64,000 nucleotides of DNA from Diphasiastrum complanatum. Its lineage: Eukaryota > Streptophyta > Lycopodiopsida > Lycopodiales > Lycopodiaceae. The DNA is taken from assembly GCA_029204225.1 (NCBI GenBank), contig CM055096.1, positions 64,719,370-64,783,369 of the forward strand, in the 5' to 3' direction. Made by a program: the position numbers and the translations under genes. The notes under the pieces are model-generated. The model made no database searches, was not told where the DNA came from, and worked only from the letters and a program-made list of their open reading frames with translations. Below are positions 11,540-24,689 of the stretch, in pieces (position 1 is the stretch's first letter; each line of letters starts with the position of its first letter).

Positions 11540-13380
11540 CATGTCATGTGTTTGTTATAATTAGCACCACTATAAAAAAAATGAGTCATTCTCAAGAGTA
11601 TTGAAAACATGGTCAACAAGACTTCTTAATCGTAAATTATATTAATAATTGGACCCAATCAATTAGGCATGACCAATTGAGTCTTAGAAAATTTTGGAAA
11701 CACCTCAAAGCTATTATGTGATTAAAATTGACAAAAAATAGAGACAACTTATCTTCTTTTAGAGCTTTCATGGTGTTGATAATATGTGTACTTTTATTTT
11801 CACTCCTTGCAACTCGTTTAGAAACCACAATACAAATAGCCAATAATCTCAACCAAGACTTCAACAAATATCACAATGGTATTCAAAGGAAAGGCTCTAA
11901 TTCAATCACCCCAAGTTAATATCCAACCTAACATAAAACATCAAAATAACAATATGGATCACACCCCCATCAATGTGCAATTATCCTTTGTAAATAGACT
12001 ACTTTACTTCTAAGGACATGTTCTATTTAGAAAATTCTACGACCAAGGGTTGTTAAAATCCTCCCACTCAAACATGACACCCCTCTTAGATAGCTAATAT
12101 TTACAACAAACAAGCATAGATAAACAATCCCCAACCATACTTGTTGAATATACTAGAAAACATGTATAATTACACAATCATAACCAAATATGATTTACTT
12201 ACATGATTCATGACCAAATATGATCGACTTACCTCCAATTCTCTTAAAGGGTTTGTGCTTGGTTCTAACATAGAAATCATTTGTTTTCCATATTTCACCT
12301 TGAACTTAAAATTACATACAATCAATGTGCAACTAGTTGGCAAAATGAAATTCTATGTTGATACTCAAAACAACAAAGGTGACATTCTAAAGTGCAAAAA
12401 GACAACACATCTATAAACACACATGATGGTTGTGAAGACTAATACATCATGATGGTTGTGAAGACTATGAGAAAGAATGGTGTAAAAGAAGTGACCCATA
12501 CTATAACTAGAGAATCACAACAAAACATACATTTTGCCAAGCAAACACTCCCAACAACAAATTAACATTATTTTGCAAACAACTACATAGAACTTAGTAG
12601 TTAGGCTTGTATGCCACTTGTAGTTACATAAAGCCCTTAAAGATGTTGAACCAATGGTTCACATAAAGTGAATAAACAAAACAACAAACCACAAGGATTT
12701 GTTAAAACATTTTGTTAGCATGAACTAGTGCTCCATTGCCCCATCTACCTACACAATCCTCTTGCCACTCTATCCTACCATTAGTTAACCAAACCCTAAC
12801 TAAACCTATTACATAACTAAGGTGAGGCAACTACAATTACATCATCTATAACTAATAAAGATAATTGGAATTGGAGCACAAGCCTTAACAAGAGAATATC
12901 TATGTAGAAGGCCAAGTTCATACAAAGTTCAAGGAGACATCAACAACCAAATGCGAAGGCAGCAAAAGGCATAAGAATCTATTTGAACAAAATGACACTC
13001 TTAAGAACGTAAATGAGTGACTTTTTTGCAACTACCTCCACTACAATTAGCAACAGTAGGACTTGTAACCCATTCTACAATTGTGAAATAGCAAAGTTGT
13101 GAAACTCTTGATAAGCATAGCTGGCATTCTCCTATGAATGTGGTCCTCATTTCCAAGCCTGGTCTTGATCTTTTAAGGATTACCTATTGATCTAAGTTTT
13201 GCATACAAATAGTTCATCTTCTGGATCAAGCCCTACGAACCGATAAGACAATCCTTCTATTCAAAAGAATAGAACTGATCCAAAGGTATCTAGAAACGCT
13301 CTGAAACAACCTGTCGGTTCGTTCTAATATATAAAACCGTGCCTTCATGGTTACTTCAGAAGATAATATCGAAAATGGGT
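11540..13380. other. Intergenic AT-rich sequence, no gene seen
   Basis: Short ORFs at 11637-11919 and 12210-12416 show no domain and have the composition of AT-rich non-coding DNA. Two small local tandem duplications are visible: about 12178-12232 (CCAAATATGAT... units) and about 12421-12470 (TGATGGTTGTGAAGACTA units). It separates the gypsy LTR from the histone gene 3' end. Confidence 0.5.
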
Positions 13381-13396
13381 GGTGTAAAAATACACC
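13381..13396 (-). other. Histone-like 3' stem-loop
   Basis: On the minus strand, 23 bases after the H3 stop codon, GGTGTA and TACACC form a perfect 6-bp stem around a TTTT loop. ACCCA follows directly. The size (6-bp stem, 4-base loop), the GG start, CC end and ACCCA flank mimic animal replication-dependent histone mRNA ends. Stem positions 4 and 6 do not fit the animal consensus, and an AATAAA lies just upstream at 13404-13409, so normal polyadenylation is likely. It may be coincidence. Confidence 0.4.
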
Positions 13397-13419
13397 AGAT
13401 TTTATTCAACTAAAGCACT

Positions 13420-14052
<633 letters not shown>

Positions 14053-14064
14053 GATGATGTGGCA

Positions 14065-14107
14065 ATATATATATATATATATATATATGTGAGTGTGTGT
14101 GTGTGAG
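14065..14107. repeat. TA microsatellite followed by GT repeats
   Basis: About 12 TA units (14065-14088), then interrupted GT units, immediately upstream of the H3 promoter elements. Confidence 0.9.
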
Positions 14108-14740
14108 CCTTTGTGTATGTGCGTGTCCATTTGTGGCCTTTGCCAAGAAGTACTTGGGTGGCGGCCGTGAGCACGCCCGCTATTGCATGTGGTGGGTCGA
14201 CATTATATGTCGAGTCGCTTTGACTACTTTTTGTGAGGTGGGTATTGACGACTACTTTTCGGGGTAGCAAGTGTGTTCATGCTCGCTATCGAGCGTAATT
14301 GACATTTCAAAGGATTGGCGTCTCATCCTCTAGTTGTTCGTTGTTGTTAGATTGTTGTTATTGAGCAAGAGCTTTCTGAAGGCTAATCGTAGACGACAGA
14401 TGTGTCTGCCTCCTAGCCAGACACACACAAAGCGACTCTGCGAGATGGTGTGTTCTCATCAAGAGAAGCTTTTCTCCTTCAAGAACATGCTAAATTGGTT
14501 TACCCTGTAGTAGAAGTAAGTACTGTGTAGGTAATTAATTTACAGAATTGTACTAGGTACCAAAATGTGGTTGTAAACATTAGTGTTCAAAATTTATTAA
14601 CATTGGACACATGGTCAATAAATCCTCACACCATTACGAAACTTACTCTTTTTCTTAATAAAGATCTAAAAAAAAAAAAGCATTCAAGTAGAAAAGAGTG
14701 TCCATTGCCCATAGCTCATCTATATAGTATAAAACTTTAG
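14108..14740. other. Intergenic, no gene seen
   Basis: No coding domain or repeat family recognised. It covers the region upstream of the H3 promoter. Confidence 0.4.
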
Positions 14741-16036
<1,296 letters not shown>

Positions 16037-16861
16037 ATGTACATGACTCCAAATCTTGAAAGCAAGTCCGAGAGGACACATAGGTTAAATCGAAGACGAA
16101 TGGCAAAGAGTTTGGTTGAGCCCTCGAGTTCTTCTATATCCAAGCTCAAGAAGAAGAAGATCAAGTGCTTTTATTGTGGCAAGAAAGGCCATTATGCCAC
16201 CAATTGCTTCAATAAGAAGAATCAACTCAAGCAAGCCAACATCATCAATGAGAAGGAAGACACTATTGCAAGTGATGGAGAGGGATCTCTTATGGTTTCT
16301 AGTTTCTCATCATCTCCTTTCAAGAAGGATGGATTATGGTATATTGATAGTGAAGCCTCTTCACATATGTGTAGCTCCAAGGACTCTTTCTCTTTTATTG
16401 CACCTTATGATGGAGCCAAGATATCAATATACACTGCAAATGATTATGAATGTCCTATTGAAGGAATTGGGAATATTCCCTTGAATCTTGCATCTTCTAA
16501 AGTTCTTTCTCTTACTAAAGTTCTTTATGTACCTAAGCTTACAAAGAATCTTATTGGTGTTGGCCAATTTCTTGATAATGGCCTTGATGTGAAATTCAAT
16601 GTTGATACTTGTATTATCAAGAAGAATGATGAGATACTTGCACTAGGATCTAGATTTGGAGGCATATATAAACTAGATCCAAGAGAATGTGTAAATGCTT
16701 GTAATGTTGCTCTTGTGAACAAGATATCTATGGAGGAGTTATGGCATAAGAGGTTGGGACAACCCAACTACAATTCCATGCTCTCTATGATGCTATTGCT
16801 AAATCTCACAAGAAGCCATTTACAAGATCTTCTATCAAGAGTAAGCATCCTTTGGATTTGA
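16037..16861 (+). pseudogene. Copia gag end, protease and pre-integrase domain
   Basis: The frame starts inside gag. A canonical zinc knuckle CFYCGKKGHYATNC lies after a lysine run. The protease motif reads WYIDSEASSHM: the usual DSG has become DSE, so the active site is damaged. The C-terminal part has the GAG-pre-integrase motif EELWHKRLGQPNYNSM. The frame ends at 16861 and integrase continues in another frame from 16852. Confidence 0.8.
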
Positions 16862-17620
16862 TCCACTCGGATGTGCATTTCTCATCAACTATAAGCAAGG
16901 GAAGAGCCACTTGTTTTGTTACTTTCATTGATGATTTCACAAGATTCACTTGGATATATCTTCTTGCTTCTAAATCTCTGGTGTTTGATCATTCCCTTAT
17001 TTTCAAAGCTCATGTTAAGAAGCAATTCTCACTGAAGATTAAAGCTCTTAGAAGTGATGGAGGTGGAGTATAACTTGAATAAAATTCTATGACTATTGTG
17101 AGCTTGAAGGCATTAAGAGGGAGTTCTCTTGTGCCTACTCTCCATCTCAAAATGGAGTGGCCGAGAGAAAGAATAGATCCCTATGTGAATGTGTAAAAGC
17201 TATGAGAATTGAGGCATCTTTGCCAAAAGACTTTTGGGGAGAAGCCATAAGTTGTGCAAATTATCTTTGCAATAGACTTCCACATAGTGCTCTTGGAGGA
17301 AAGTCACCATATGAGATCTTATATTTGAAGAAGCCTAAGGTTGATCACCTTAGAGTTTTTGGATGCATATGCTTTGCCCATATTCCCTTGGAAACAAGGA
17401 AGAAGGATGATCCTACCTCATGAAAAGGGATCACGGTTGGATACTCATCCACCAAAAAGGCTTATAGAGTCTTTGTGCTCTGTACTTCTCAAGTTATTGA
17501 AAGTAGGGATGTTATTTCCCATGAAGATCAACATTTATCTTTTGAAGGAGCCAAGATCAAGCCATCTATGGATGCATCACCAACTATTGCTATTGAAGAC
17601 AATTATGATGTGATCGAAAT
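16852..17620 (+). pseudogene. Copia integrase, frameshifted
   Basis: Two pieces: 16852-17073 (LIHSDVHFSS, FIDDFTRFTWIYLL, LRSDGGGV; first two catalytic Asp present) and 17157-17423 (SQNGVAERKNRSL just before and at its start, giving the catalytic Glu; then FWGEAISCANYLCNRLP and RVFGCICFAH). Stops and shifts separate them near 17071 and after 17423. The following region to 17620 is the usual variable linker before RT. Confidence 0.8.
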
Positions 17621-17661
17621 TTGAAGAGAATTCTACTCGGATTTTTTCACCAAGAAGATCC

Positions 17662-18783
17662 ATGAGAGAGAGATCCGAGCTTGAGAGGCTCTCATATGTT
17701 GATAAAGGCAAGGAAGTGGATCTTGATTCCACTAATTATGTTTTTTTCATTTCTCATGAAGAGCCAAAGAATTTACAAGAGGCACTCAATACCAAGGAGT
17801 GGTATGATGTCATGAAGCAAGAGTATGATGCGTTGATCACCAACAATACTTGGGAGCTTGTGGATCCACTATCCAACAAGCATGTGATTGGTTGCAAGTG
17901 GGTATTTTGGATCAAGTACAATCATGATGGCACCATCAACAAGTTCAAGGCAAGATTATGTGCCAAAGGATTTGCTCAAATCCATGGCCTTGACTATGAG
18001 GAGACCTTTGCACCTGTTGCAAAGATGGTTTTAATAGTAATTCTTATTTCTCTTGCTTGTTTTTTCAAATGGAAGGTGTTCCAATTAGATGTATCCAATG
18101 CTTTTTTAAATGATTATCTTGAGGAGGAGATTAACATGGAACAATCTCAAGGATTCATCAAGGATGAGTCCAAAGTGTGCTTGCTCTTCAAAAGTCTTTA
18201 TGGACTAAAGCAAGAACCAAGATCATGGTATTCAAGACTCAACACTTTTCTTATCTCACTAGGATTTGTCCTCAGTGACTATGATCCTTCCATGTATTTG
18301 AAGCTTGTTGATAGTAATATTGTCATTCTTCTAATCTATGTTGATGACATTATTCTTTGTGGAAGTTGTATCATGCTAGTTAAAGAAACTAAGCTAGCAC
18401 TTGGAAGTGAGTTTAAAATGCAAGATCTAGGAGAGATCCATTACATACTAGGCCTAGAGATTGACTTTCATGATAATTATGTTTTTATATGTCAATCTAG
18501 ATATGCTCAATCTATGTTGAAAAAATTCCATATGGAAAATTCTAAGAGCATAGATACTCCAATGGAGCAAATTGTGAAAGATCCTAACAAAGGTGATGAA
18601 AGATCCTTTGAGGACATCACACTTTTTAGGAGTCTTATAGGCTCCCTGATTTGGCTTACCATCACTAGGCCCGATTTGAGTTTTTGTGTGCACAAATTGA
18701 GTCAATTTATGCAAGATCCCAAGATCCATCATTGGAAGATGGCCAAGAGGATTCTAAGATATGTATCTTCATCTTCTGATTAG
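17662..18783 (+). pseudogene. Copia reverse transcriptase
   Basis: A 373-codon open frame covering most of RT_copia: EEPKNLQEALNTKEW, then NTWELVDPL, GCKWVFWIKYNHDGTINKFK, AKGFAQIHGLDYEETFAPV, the palm motif LLIYVDDIILCG with YVDD intact, and QDLGEIHYILGLEI. This is the longest undamaged retroelement frame in the copia block. It stops at 18781-18783, and RNase H continues in another frame. Confidence 0.88.
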
Positions 18784-19264
18784 TCTAGTTTATAAAAGTG
18801 AAGATTTATCCATTGTTGGCTACTCAGATTTGGATTTTGCAAGTGATAAGATGGATCAAAAGTCTATTAGTGCATACACTATATTTCTTGGAGGCAATCT
18901 AACATCTTGGCTTTCCAAGAAGCAAGATACTTTATCTCTTTCTTCATGTGAGGCCGAGTACAAAGCACTCACCACAACTACCAAAGAAGTGCTTTGGATC
19001 AAGAGATTGGAGCTAAAGTGCATCAAGGAGGATGATCTACCAATGATCAAGTGTGACAATATCTCGGCCCAAGCTCTTGCCAATAATCCCATATTTCATG
19101 CAGGAAGCAAGCACATAGAATTGGCACACCACTTTGTGAGAGAAAACTTTATTGGAGGAGAAATCTATTTGGAGCATGTCAACACATCCTCTTGTATTGT
19201 TGATCTACTCACCAAGCCTTTGACAAGAGTGCCTTCATCAAGCATAGATCTAATCTTCGAGTAA
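18784..19264 (+). pseudogene. Copia RNase H
   Basis: In another frame from RT (18761-19264): VGYSDLDFASDKMDQKSISA, then LTSWLSKKQDTLSLSSCEAE, then GSKHIELAHHFVRENFI and LLTKPL, the conserved order of copia RNase H. It ends at a TAA (19262-19264) about 40 bases before the purine tract. Confidence 0.85.
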
Positions 19265-19311
19265 TCTCAAGATCAATGCTTAATCTTCAATAGATAACTT
19301 TTTAGGAGGAG

Positions 19312-19630
19312 TGTGAGAAATGCAAAAAGGTTATCTATGTTAGTTATAGGGGTCTTATACTTTTTTGTATCAAGCATCTTGGTGTAGGATGTTGATAGGG
19401 TCAAATTTGGCATAGATGACAAATTGTCCAATTCCACATGTAATGCCACTATTGAGCCAAAGTACTGTAGGAGGCAAAACTCAAGCTAAATGGATAGTAG
19501 ACAAGTGTAATGCTCTTGTTTGATGAAGTTCAAGAGGTCCAATAGGATTTAGAGGTGGAACCATGAATGGTCCAATAGAATCAAGCAATGAATGGATCAA
19601 CGGTCCAATAGGATTAAGAGGTGGCTTGAA
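19312..19630 (+). repeat. Probable copia 3' LTR, incomplete
   Basis: Starts TGTGAGAAATGC right after a purine-rich tract. Three GGTCCAATAG-type repeats occur near 19530-19615. The end of the LTR is not defined, because homology to gypsy RNase H on the minus strand begins at about 19630. Confidence 0.5.
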
Positions 19631-19634
19631 ATTC

Positions 19635-20800
19635 AAATTCAGTCAATAACAATAACCATCATGCAATACGCCATGTATTGCATGTCTTGTTTACCAAGTA
19701 AAGTAACGGTTGGTGATCCGTATAAATGCAAAGTGCTTTTCCATAAGATAATGTCAAAAAAAATTTACAGAGAAAATCATTGCTAATGTTTCACGTTTTG
19801 TTGTTGAATAGTTTTTCTCTGAATCCATAAGCTGTCGGCTTACAAATTGTACGAGATAGTCTTTCTTGTATTCTCCAGGCTATGTCAACACTGATCCAAT
19901 AGCATATTTTGAGGCATCAGTGTGAACATGAAATTTAATCATCCAATCTGGAGAACGTAGTATCGGTGATTAAGCCAATGCTTTTTTCAGTTGTTCAAAG
20001 GCTTCTAACGCCTCAACTGTCCAAATAGGAACAATGGTCAGTTTGTATATAGGTCTTGCAAGATCTGCAAAGAAGATAATGAAAATTTGATAGTAGTTCG
20101 GATGACCCATAAAGACATAAACTCCACAAATTGTCCCTAGCGGTGGTAGTTCCACAATGACTTTGATTTTTGAATAATCCATTGCAATGCCATGCCTTGA
20201 TACCACATGCCCAAGAACAGCTCCATGAGAGACCCAAATATGACACTTTTTTGGATTTAAGAAAATTTGGTACTTGCAACAACGTTCAAATACTTTTTCC
20301 AACCAATCCAGGTGGTCTGTATCTATGTTATGGACTCCAAGGTCATCCAAGTAAATTTCAAGGAATTTTTGTAGATAATCTTTGAAAGCAAATTGCATTA
20401 CTCTTTGAAATGAACTAGGTGCATTATAGAGTCCAAACGACATTACTTTATAAGCATAAGTGCCCCACTATGTCGCAAAAGCTGTTTTATGGTGATCTGT
20501 AGGTGCAATCTTGAACTGATTGTATCCACTAAATCCATCCAAAAAATTGTAAGCTTCTGCTCCAGCAAGGCGATCCAAAATGCTTTCAGTAAAAGGTAAC
20601 GGAAAGTGATCCTTTCGCATTATTTTGTTCAAAGCTTTGAGATTCACACAAATTCTCAATTTCTCATTCTTTTTAGGAACAATGACAAGGTTTGGCTGTA
20701 GGATCCTTTTTGTAAAGGGGTTCCTGATATCCCATCTGGGCATATTGTTGTTGGATAATCCGAGGATTAAAATGGAAATAAGCAGTCTCATGATCAGGTG
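19635..20800 (-). pseudogene. Gypsy copy 2 RT and RNase H remnant
   Basis: RT motifs in reading order: VPKKNEKLRICVNLKALN, AYNFLDGFSGYNQF, a stop, then MSFGLYNAPSSFQR and EIYLDDLGVHN with the YLDD box intact (unlike copy 1). The frame 20443-19970 extends through GAVLGHVVSRHG to EALEAFEQLKKALA. RNase H continues to about 19635 but is full of stops. The region lacks the RT N-terminal fingers, because the internal deletion joins gag directly to VPKKN. Confidence 0.82.
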
Positions 20801-21232
20801 AATTGCACAGATGGCAAATACTGGTTTCTATTCATTTTTTTAATTAAGGACATTCATTTGTTATTTGATTGTCCGTACAAATGGAACACCAGACATTTTC
20901 CCTGGTAGGAAAAGTCTTAGAAAACTTCTCAGGTTTCTTATTCGCTTTTCCATGGAAATCTTCCAAGGCTTTTATTTGTTCATCAAATTGCGACTGCAAC
21001 TTTTCCATCTGTATCTGCTGGTTCTTCCCCGAGCTTCTCGAACTCGTTGAGCATCATCTCTGTAGTAGCGTTGATATTCGTTGATGTGATAGTCATGGAT
21101 GTTGTAGTGGTCTTTCCTACTATATAAGACAACATAATGATATTCGGATCATCATCTGAATCTTCATCCTCCTCTTGTATTGCATCGACCATAGCGTTTT
21201 GCAAAATTGCGTACTCATTATGGAGTTTCAGC
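20801..21232 (-). pseudogene. gag: Gypsy copy 2 gag, middle part
   Basis: Homologous to copy 1 gag from HNEYALLQN onward: LHNEYAILQNAMVDAIQ, EEDEDSDDDPN, then zinc-knuckle cysteines (WCSIC and ICHLCNSPDHETA). It stops aligning near the GYQ motif, where sequence jumps to RT. Several stops are present. Confidence 0.75.
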
Positions 21233-21955
21233 ACAGATACGAAGCTTGCCATTTTTCTTGGGCACAACCACAATGGGCGATACCCAATCAGTATGTTGAG
21301 CTTCATAAATGAAGGCAGCATCCAACAATTTCTTAATATCCTCATCGATCCTCTCGCGGTAGACGGGGTTACTTCGGTAAGGTTTAGCCCTCACATGCTT
21401 AGCATTGTCTTCTAAAGGAATCCTATGAATGACTATTTCAGGTGAGATTCCTTTCATTTCTGTATAATTCCATACAAATACATCTATGTATTTGCGGAGT
21501 AACGTTTCCAGGTCAGAAAGTTAGGTCGATGACAAATGTGCACCAACATGAACTATTCGATCTATCTCCTCGTCAGGATCTTTGAGGTCTAATGGAGTTG
21601 TTTTAGCAGGTCCTTCAAAGGAGTTGGAACTTGGTGTAGGTTCTCGATGTGGCTGTGGTAATTGGATAACAACGTCATCCAGTGTAAAATCTTTGAACTT
21701 CTGTGGAAGATCAAAAGGCGGGTCCACAAAATTTTCTGGGACTTTGGGAATCATCTGAGTTGATTCACTATCGAACGTGGAAGCTTGGTCTGATTGTTTG
21801 ATTTATGTCTTCTTAGACAAGGGCTTTATCGACTGTTTAAGCTTTGCACGCATCTGTTTTTGACGCTCGGTTAATTGTGTATCAATGATTTTATTTTTTT
21901 GTAACCAAGGTTTTTGCGGTTTTTGAGAGGGCGGTGTTGTTACCTCACTTATCCT
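21233..21955 (-). pseudogene. Foreign gypsy RT N-terminal segment inside gag
   Basis: About 720 bases that have no counterpart in copy 1 gag. They encode a pre-RT linker (FTLDDVVIQLPQPHREP) and RT fingers (GISPEIVIHRIPLEDNAK, KLLDAAFIYEA, VSPIVVVPKKNGKLRIC). Similar but not identical protein is found at the proper RT position of copy 1, so this comes from a related element. It begins after the gag motif GLPKRI and ends at a short match (GCT(G/A)AAAC) before gag resumes at HNEYA. The frame has stops. Confidence 0.75.
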
Positions 21956-22394
21956 TTTAGGTAGACCTGACAAAAACCACATAATCATGGCATTTTCGTT
22001 AATCAGCTCGAGTTCACACTCAGATCTAAGTCGTTTAAGCGGTTCAATGTAAACTCGAACAATTTTTCGCTTTCTCATTTTAACTTTACTTAAAAGTAGG
22101 AAAGGATCTTCCATAAACTTTCGAGGTTTGAGTTGTGTGATAAGGGCTCGTTTGACAGTTTCCCAATCTATACGCTCAGTCTCATCTTGATTATAGTACC
22201 AATCTTGTGCTGCACCTGTTAAGGCCTTTGGAAATAGCTTAAGTTTATCTTAAGGAAAAACTTCGCCATAGACTTCACAAGATTTCGCATAGATTTAGAG
22301 AAATCTAACTGGATCCGTTAATCCATCCAAAACACGATGATCTCCTAACAATGATTGGATTGACTTCCTGGAGAGCACCTCCAAGAGCAGCCAT
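21956..22394 (-). pseudogene. gag: Gypsy copy 2 gag, N-terminal part
   Basis: ATG at 22394 (MAALGGA, VNPIIVRR) matches the copy 1 gag start. The frame breaks soon after, then resumes with EDPFLLLSKVKMRKRKI, and NENAMIMWFLSGLPKRI. Here the codon that is a stop in copy 1 is serine. It runs into the foreign RT segment. Confidence 0.8.
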
Positions 22395-23691
22395 TTTTAC
22401 AAATTAAATCAATCAGACAATGAGATTGGATCTAGATTTTCAATCAGAAACTATCTTAGTTCAGATCTGCAAAATTTCTTTCACTTAACAATAATCAGAT
22501 TTTTGATTTTTGGAAAAAGATCTATGATCAAGCGATCGATACTTCGAAGAATGATGAATTCTCAGAATTAAAATCAAATTGAACCAGTTTTGACCAAAAT
22601 TTTGACAAAGACTTGATCTGGAAAATCAGAACCTAAAAATAATACTGACGAAGGTTTCATGGGCGAAGGTTGACTCGGTGAAGGTTCATCAGTGTTATTT
22701 TTGATAAAAAAAATCTTTGATCAGGTTTTTTAGACAAATTTGGTGGAAATAACCTTCGCCGAACTCTTAGATAGTGAATCTGACTCAGATTAAGCTAGGG
22801 TGGAACTGGCGAAGGTTCCTAACACATAGAAATACAATTTCTGTAGTTTGGCGAGGATAAAAATGGAGATTTTCTGTGATCCTGACAAAATTAATGTTCG
22901 TCGAACTTAGAAATGATAACTTACTATAAATAGAATCTTCATGAAACTAGACGAAGGATCTAGTGAAGAATCAAGAGTAATATTGGTATTTTTACAAAAA
23001 AGAGACATTTTTGACAAAAATATGACAATATGACAACCTTTTGAGAAACCTTCGCCCAGCTTACTGATTATCAAAAATAATAAATATAACTAACACAGAA
23101 AAGGTTACCAACAACTAGATGAACAATCACTTTGGCCTTCTATTTTTGGTATTATTCTTTGCCGACTAGTAGTAGATAGATATGAGTCACACCTATGCAT
23201 AGTGAAAAATCGGACAAAAGTTCTTTTTTTGTATTTTTTAGGGTTTTGGTGATTTTTTGGTGTTTTCTGATGGTTTTTCTAATGTTTCTGAAAATTTGCT
23301 GGAAAGGAATGTTCGCCCTTCAAACTAAAGGTTCTGTGAACAAAACCGAAGTTGCATGCAACTCAGCGAAGGTTTCTTGAAAGAGGGTAAAAAGTTATTA
23401 GCCCTAATGACGATTTTTTCCTCCTTTTGACCAAGATCTGACAGATTTGACCGATTTTTATTGGTTTTTCTAATTTTTCAGATCCAGATGGATCTTGAGA
23501 TTGGTAATCAAAATAGCTTTCCATATTCAATAATCAGATTAGATTTCAAACAAGCAAATCCACTCAAATTAGGCAAAATCACCTCCAAATTAATCCTAAA
23601 TGTAGTTTTAACACTATTCATGCCACGACAAGATGCTTAATGCAAGCTAACCATCCAACAAACATGCTGCAAATTGAAAAATTGGTGTAGC
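22395..23691 (-). other. Gypsy copy 2 leader with CCTTCG motifs
   Basis: Non-coding leader between PBS and gag. It contains at least eight copies of the CCTTCG-centred motif in both orientations (about 22647, 22663, 22678, 22755, 22809, 22950, 23050 and 23360). Only about the gag-proximal two-thirds is matched by copy 1, whose leader is truncated. ORFs here are not supported. Confidence 0.6.
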
Positions 23692-23709
23692 TCCCCAGCA
23701 ACGGCACCA
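23692..23709 (-). other. Primer binding site, tRNA-Asp type
   Basis: Minus strand TGGTGCCGTTGCTGGGGA matches 16 of 18 bases of the complement of the 3' end of plant tRNA-Asp (TGGCGCCGTTGCCGGGGA), four bases after the LTR end. Athila elements use this PBS. Confidence 0.8.
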
Positions 23710-23713
23710 AAAT

Positions 23714-24499
23714 TGTAGTGGGTTTCTTTCCTTGCCTATCCTCAACCCAAGATCTAAACATTCTAGCATCAAGGAGATGAAGTTAGTTGTCACTTCCCAT
23801 GAGAGCAATAACATATCTCAGATTTCAGCATGAATGGAAGATCCACATCTAACTCTAACATCCATTAACACTACCAGTTAACAGTACATCCATTAACACT
23901 ATGCATCCACTAACATTACATTTCACAACAAAGATAGCTTACTCTTTCTCTCTCTCCCTTTCTCTCTCACAAAAAGCATAAGGAATAGCAATTCCAATAA
24001 TAATCAGATCCAACAATTAGCAAATACAACAAAAGAATGAGAGATGGAGAAAAAGTGATAGAGAGCAAGGACATTCACAAATAGATTACATAAGAGAACC
24101 AATCTGCTTGTATTGAAATGAGGATATGAACATGAGGAACAACTCGAGTTTGCCCCTATTTATAGTGGAGAGGAGGACCTTGGCCTCAAAATCCTATTGG
24201 CCCATTTCTACCTCCCTAACTATTCAAACTTAAAAAAGAGTGGGAACCCATTTTAAATTGGAGAGAACCAATTTGAATTTGAATTTGAACCAATTTTGGT
24301 TGGAGTCCCAACTTTATTCACTAACTTGACATTTAGGCCCTGTGGCATTAAAAGTCTTGCAAAAAGGCCTAAAGTCCTTTTATTAACTTTCTAATTATCA
24401 AATATCTATGTGATCATCGGGTACACACGAGGGGTGCCAAATCCCTTTCACTTATTAACTAGGGTTAGGGTTGCCTTGGGATCCTCAAACCCTCCAACA
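23714..24499 (-). repeat. 5' LTR of gypsy copy 2
   Basis: On the minus strand it starts TGTTGG and ends CCACTACA, followed by the PBS. It aligns along its length to 10801-11539. A TATA-like TATAAATA is at 24157-24164. Confidence 0.88.
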
Positions 24500-24689
24500 C
24501 TGGTTGACACTAATGAGGACAATGAAGTGGAGGTTAGCTCAAATGCTCCTTATGCTTGCTAATGGAGAAACATTAACTATGACAACCAATCAACGTGAAA
24601 ATAGAAAGCAATGTAAACACAATCAAAAGCATTAGCAAGTAGTGAATAACAAATCAGAATGCTTCTCTCCAAAAAGTGGTAGAGTTTTC
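24500..24689. other. No gene seen
   Basis: Short AT-rich stretch between the gypsy LTR and the next LTR-like repeat. Confidence 0.4.

Larger units (their letters stand above)
16037..19630 (+). mobile_element. Ty1/copia retrotransposon, truncated at both ends
   Basis: Order is zinc knuckle, protease, integrase, RT, RNase H, with integrase before RT, which defines Ty1/copia. A purine-rich AGGAGGAGTG at about 19304-19313 precedes the probable 3' LTR. The 5' LTR, PBS and most of gag are absent. On the right it runs into the truncated end of gypsy copy 2 at about 19630. At least four frame breaks and a protease active-site change make it inactive. Confidence 0.85.
19630..24499 (-). mobile_element. 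Gypsy family 1, copy 2: 5' LTR, PBS, rearranged gag-RT, 3'-truncated
   Basis: Minus-strand copy of the element at 0.39-11.5 kb. From right to left: LTR (24499-23714), PBS, leader, gag, a foreign RT piece inside gag, the rest of gag, then RT/RNase H down to about 19630, where copia sequence begins. Protease is missing, by a deletion that joins gag (GYQ region) to RT (VPKKN region). Integrase, the extra ORF and the 3' LTR are absent. It is non-functional. Confidence 0.82.
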
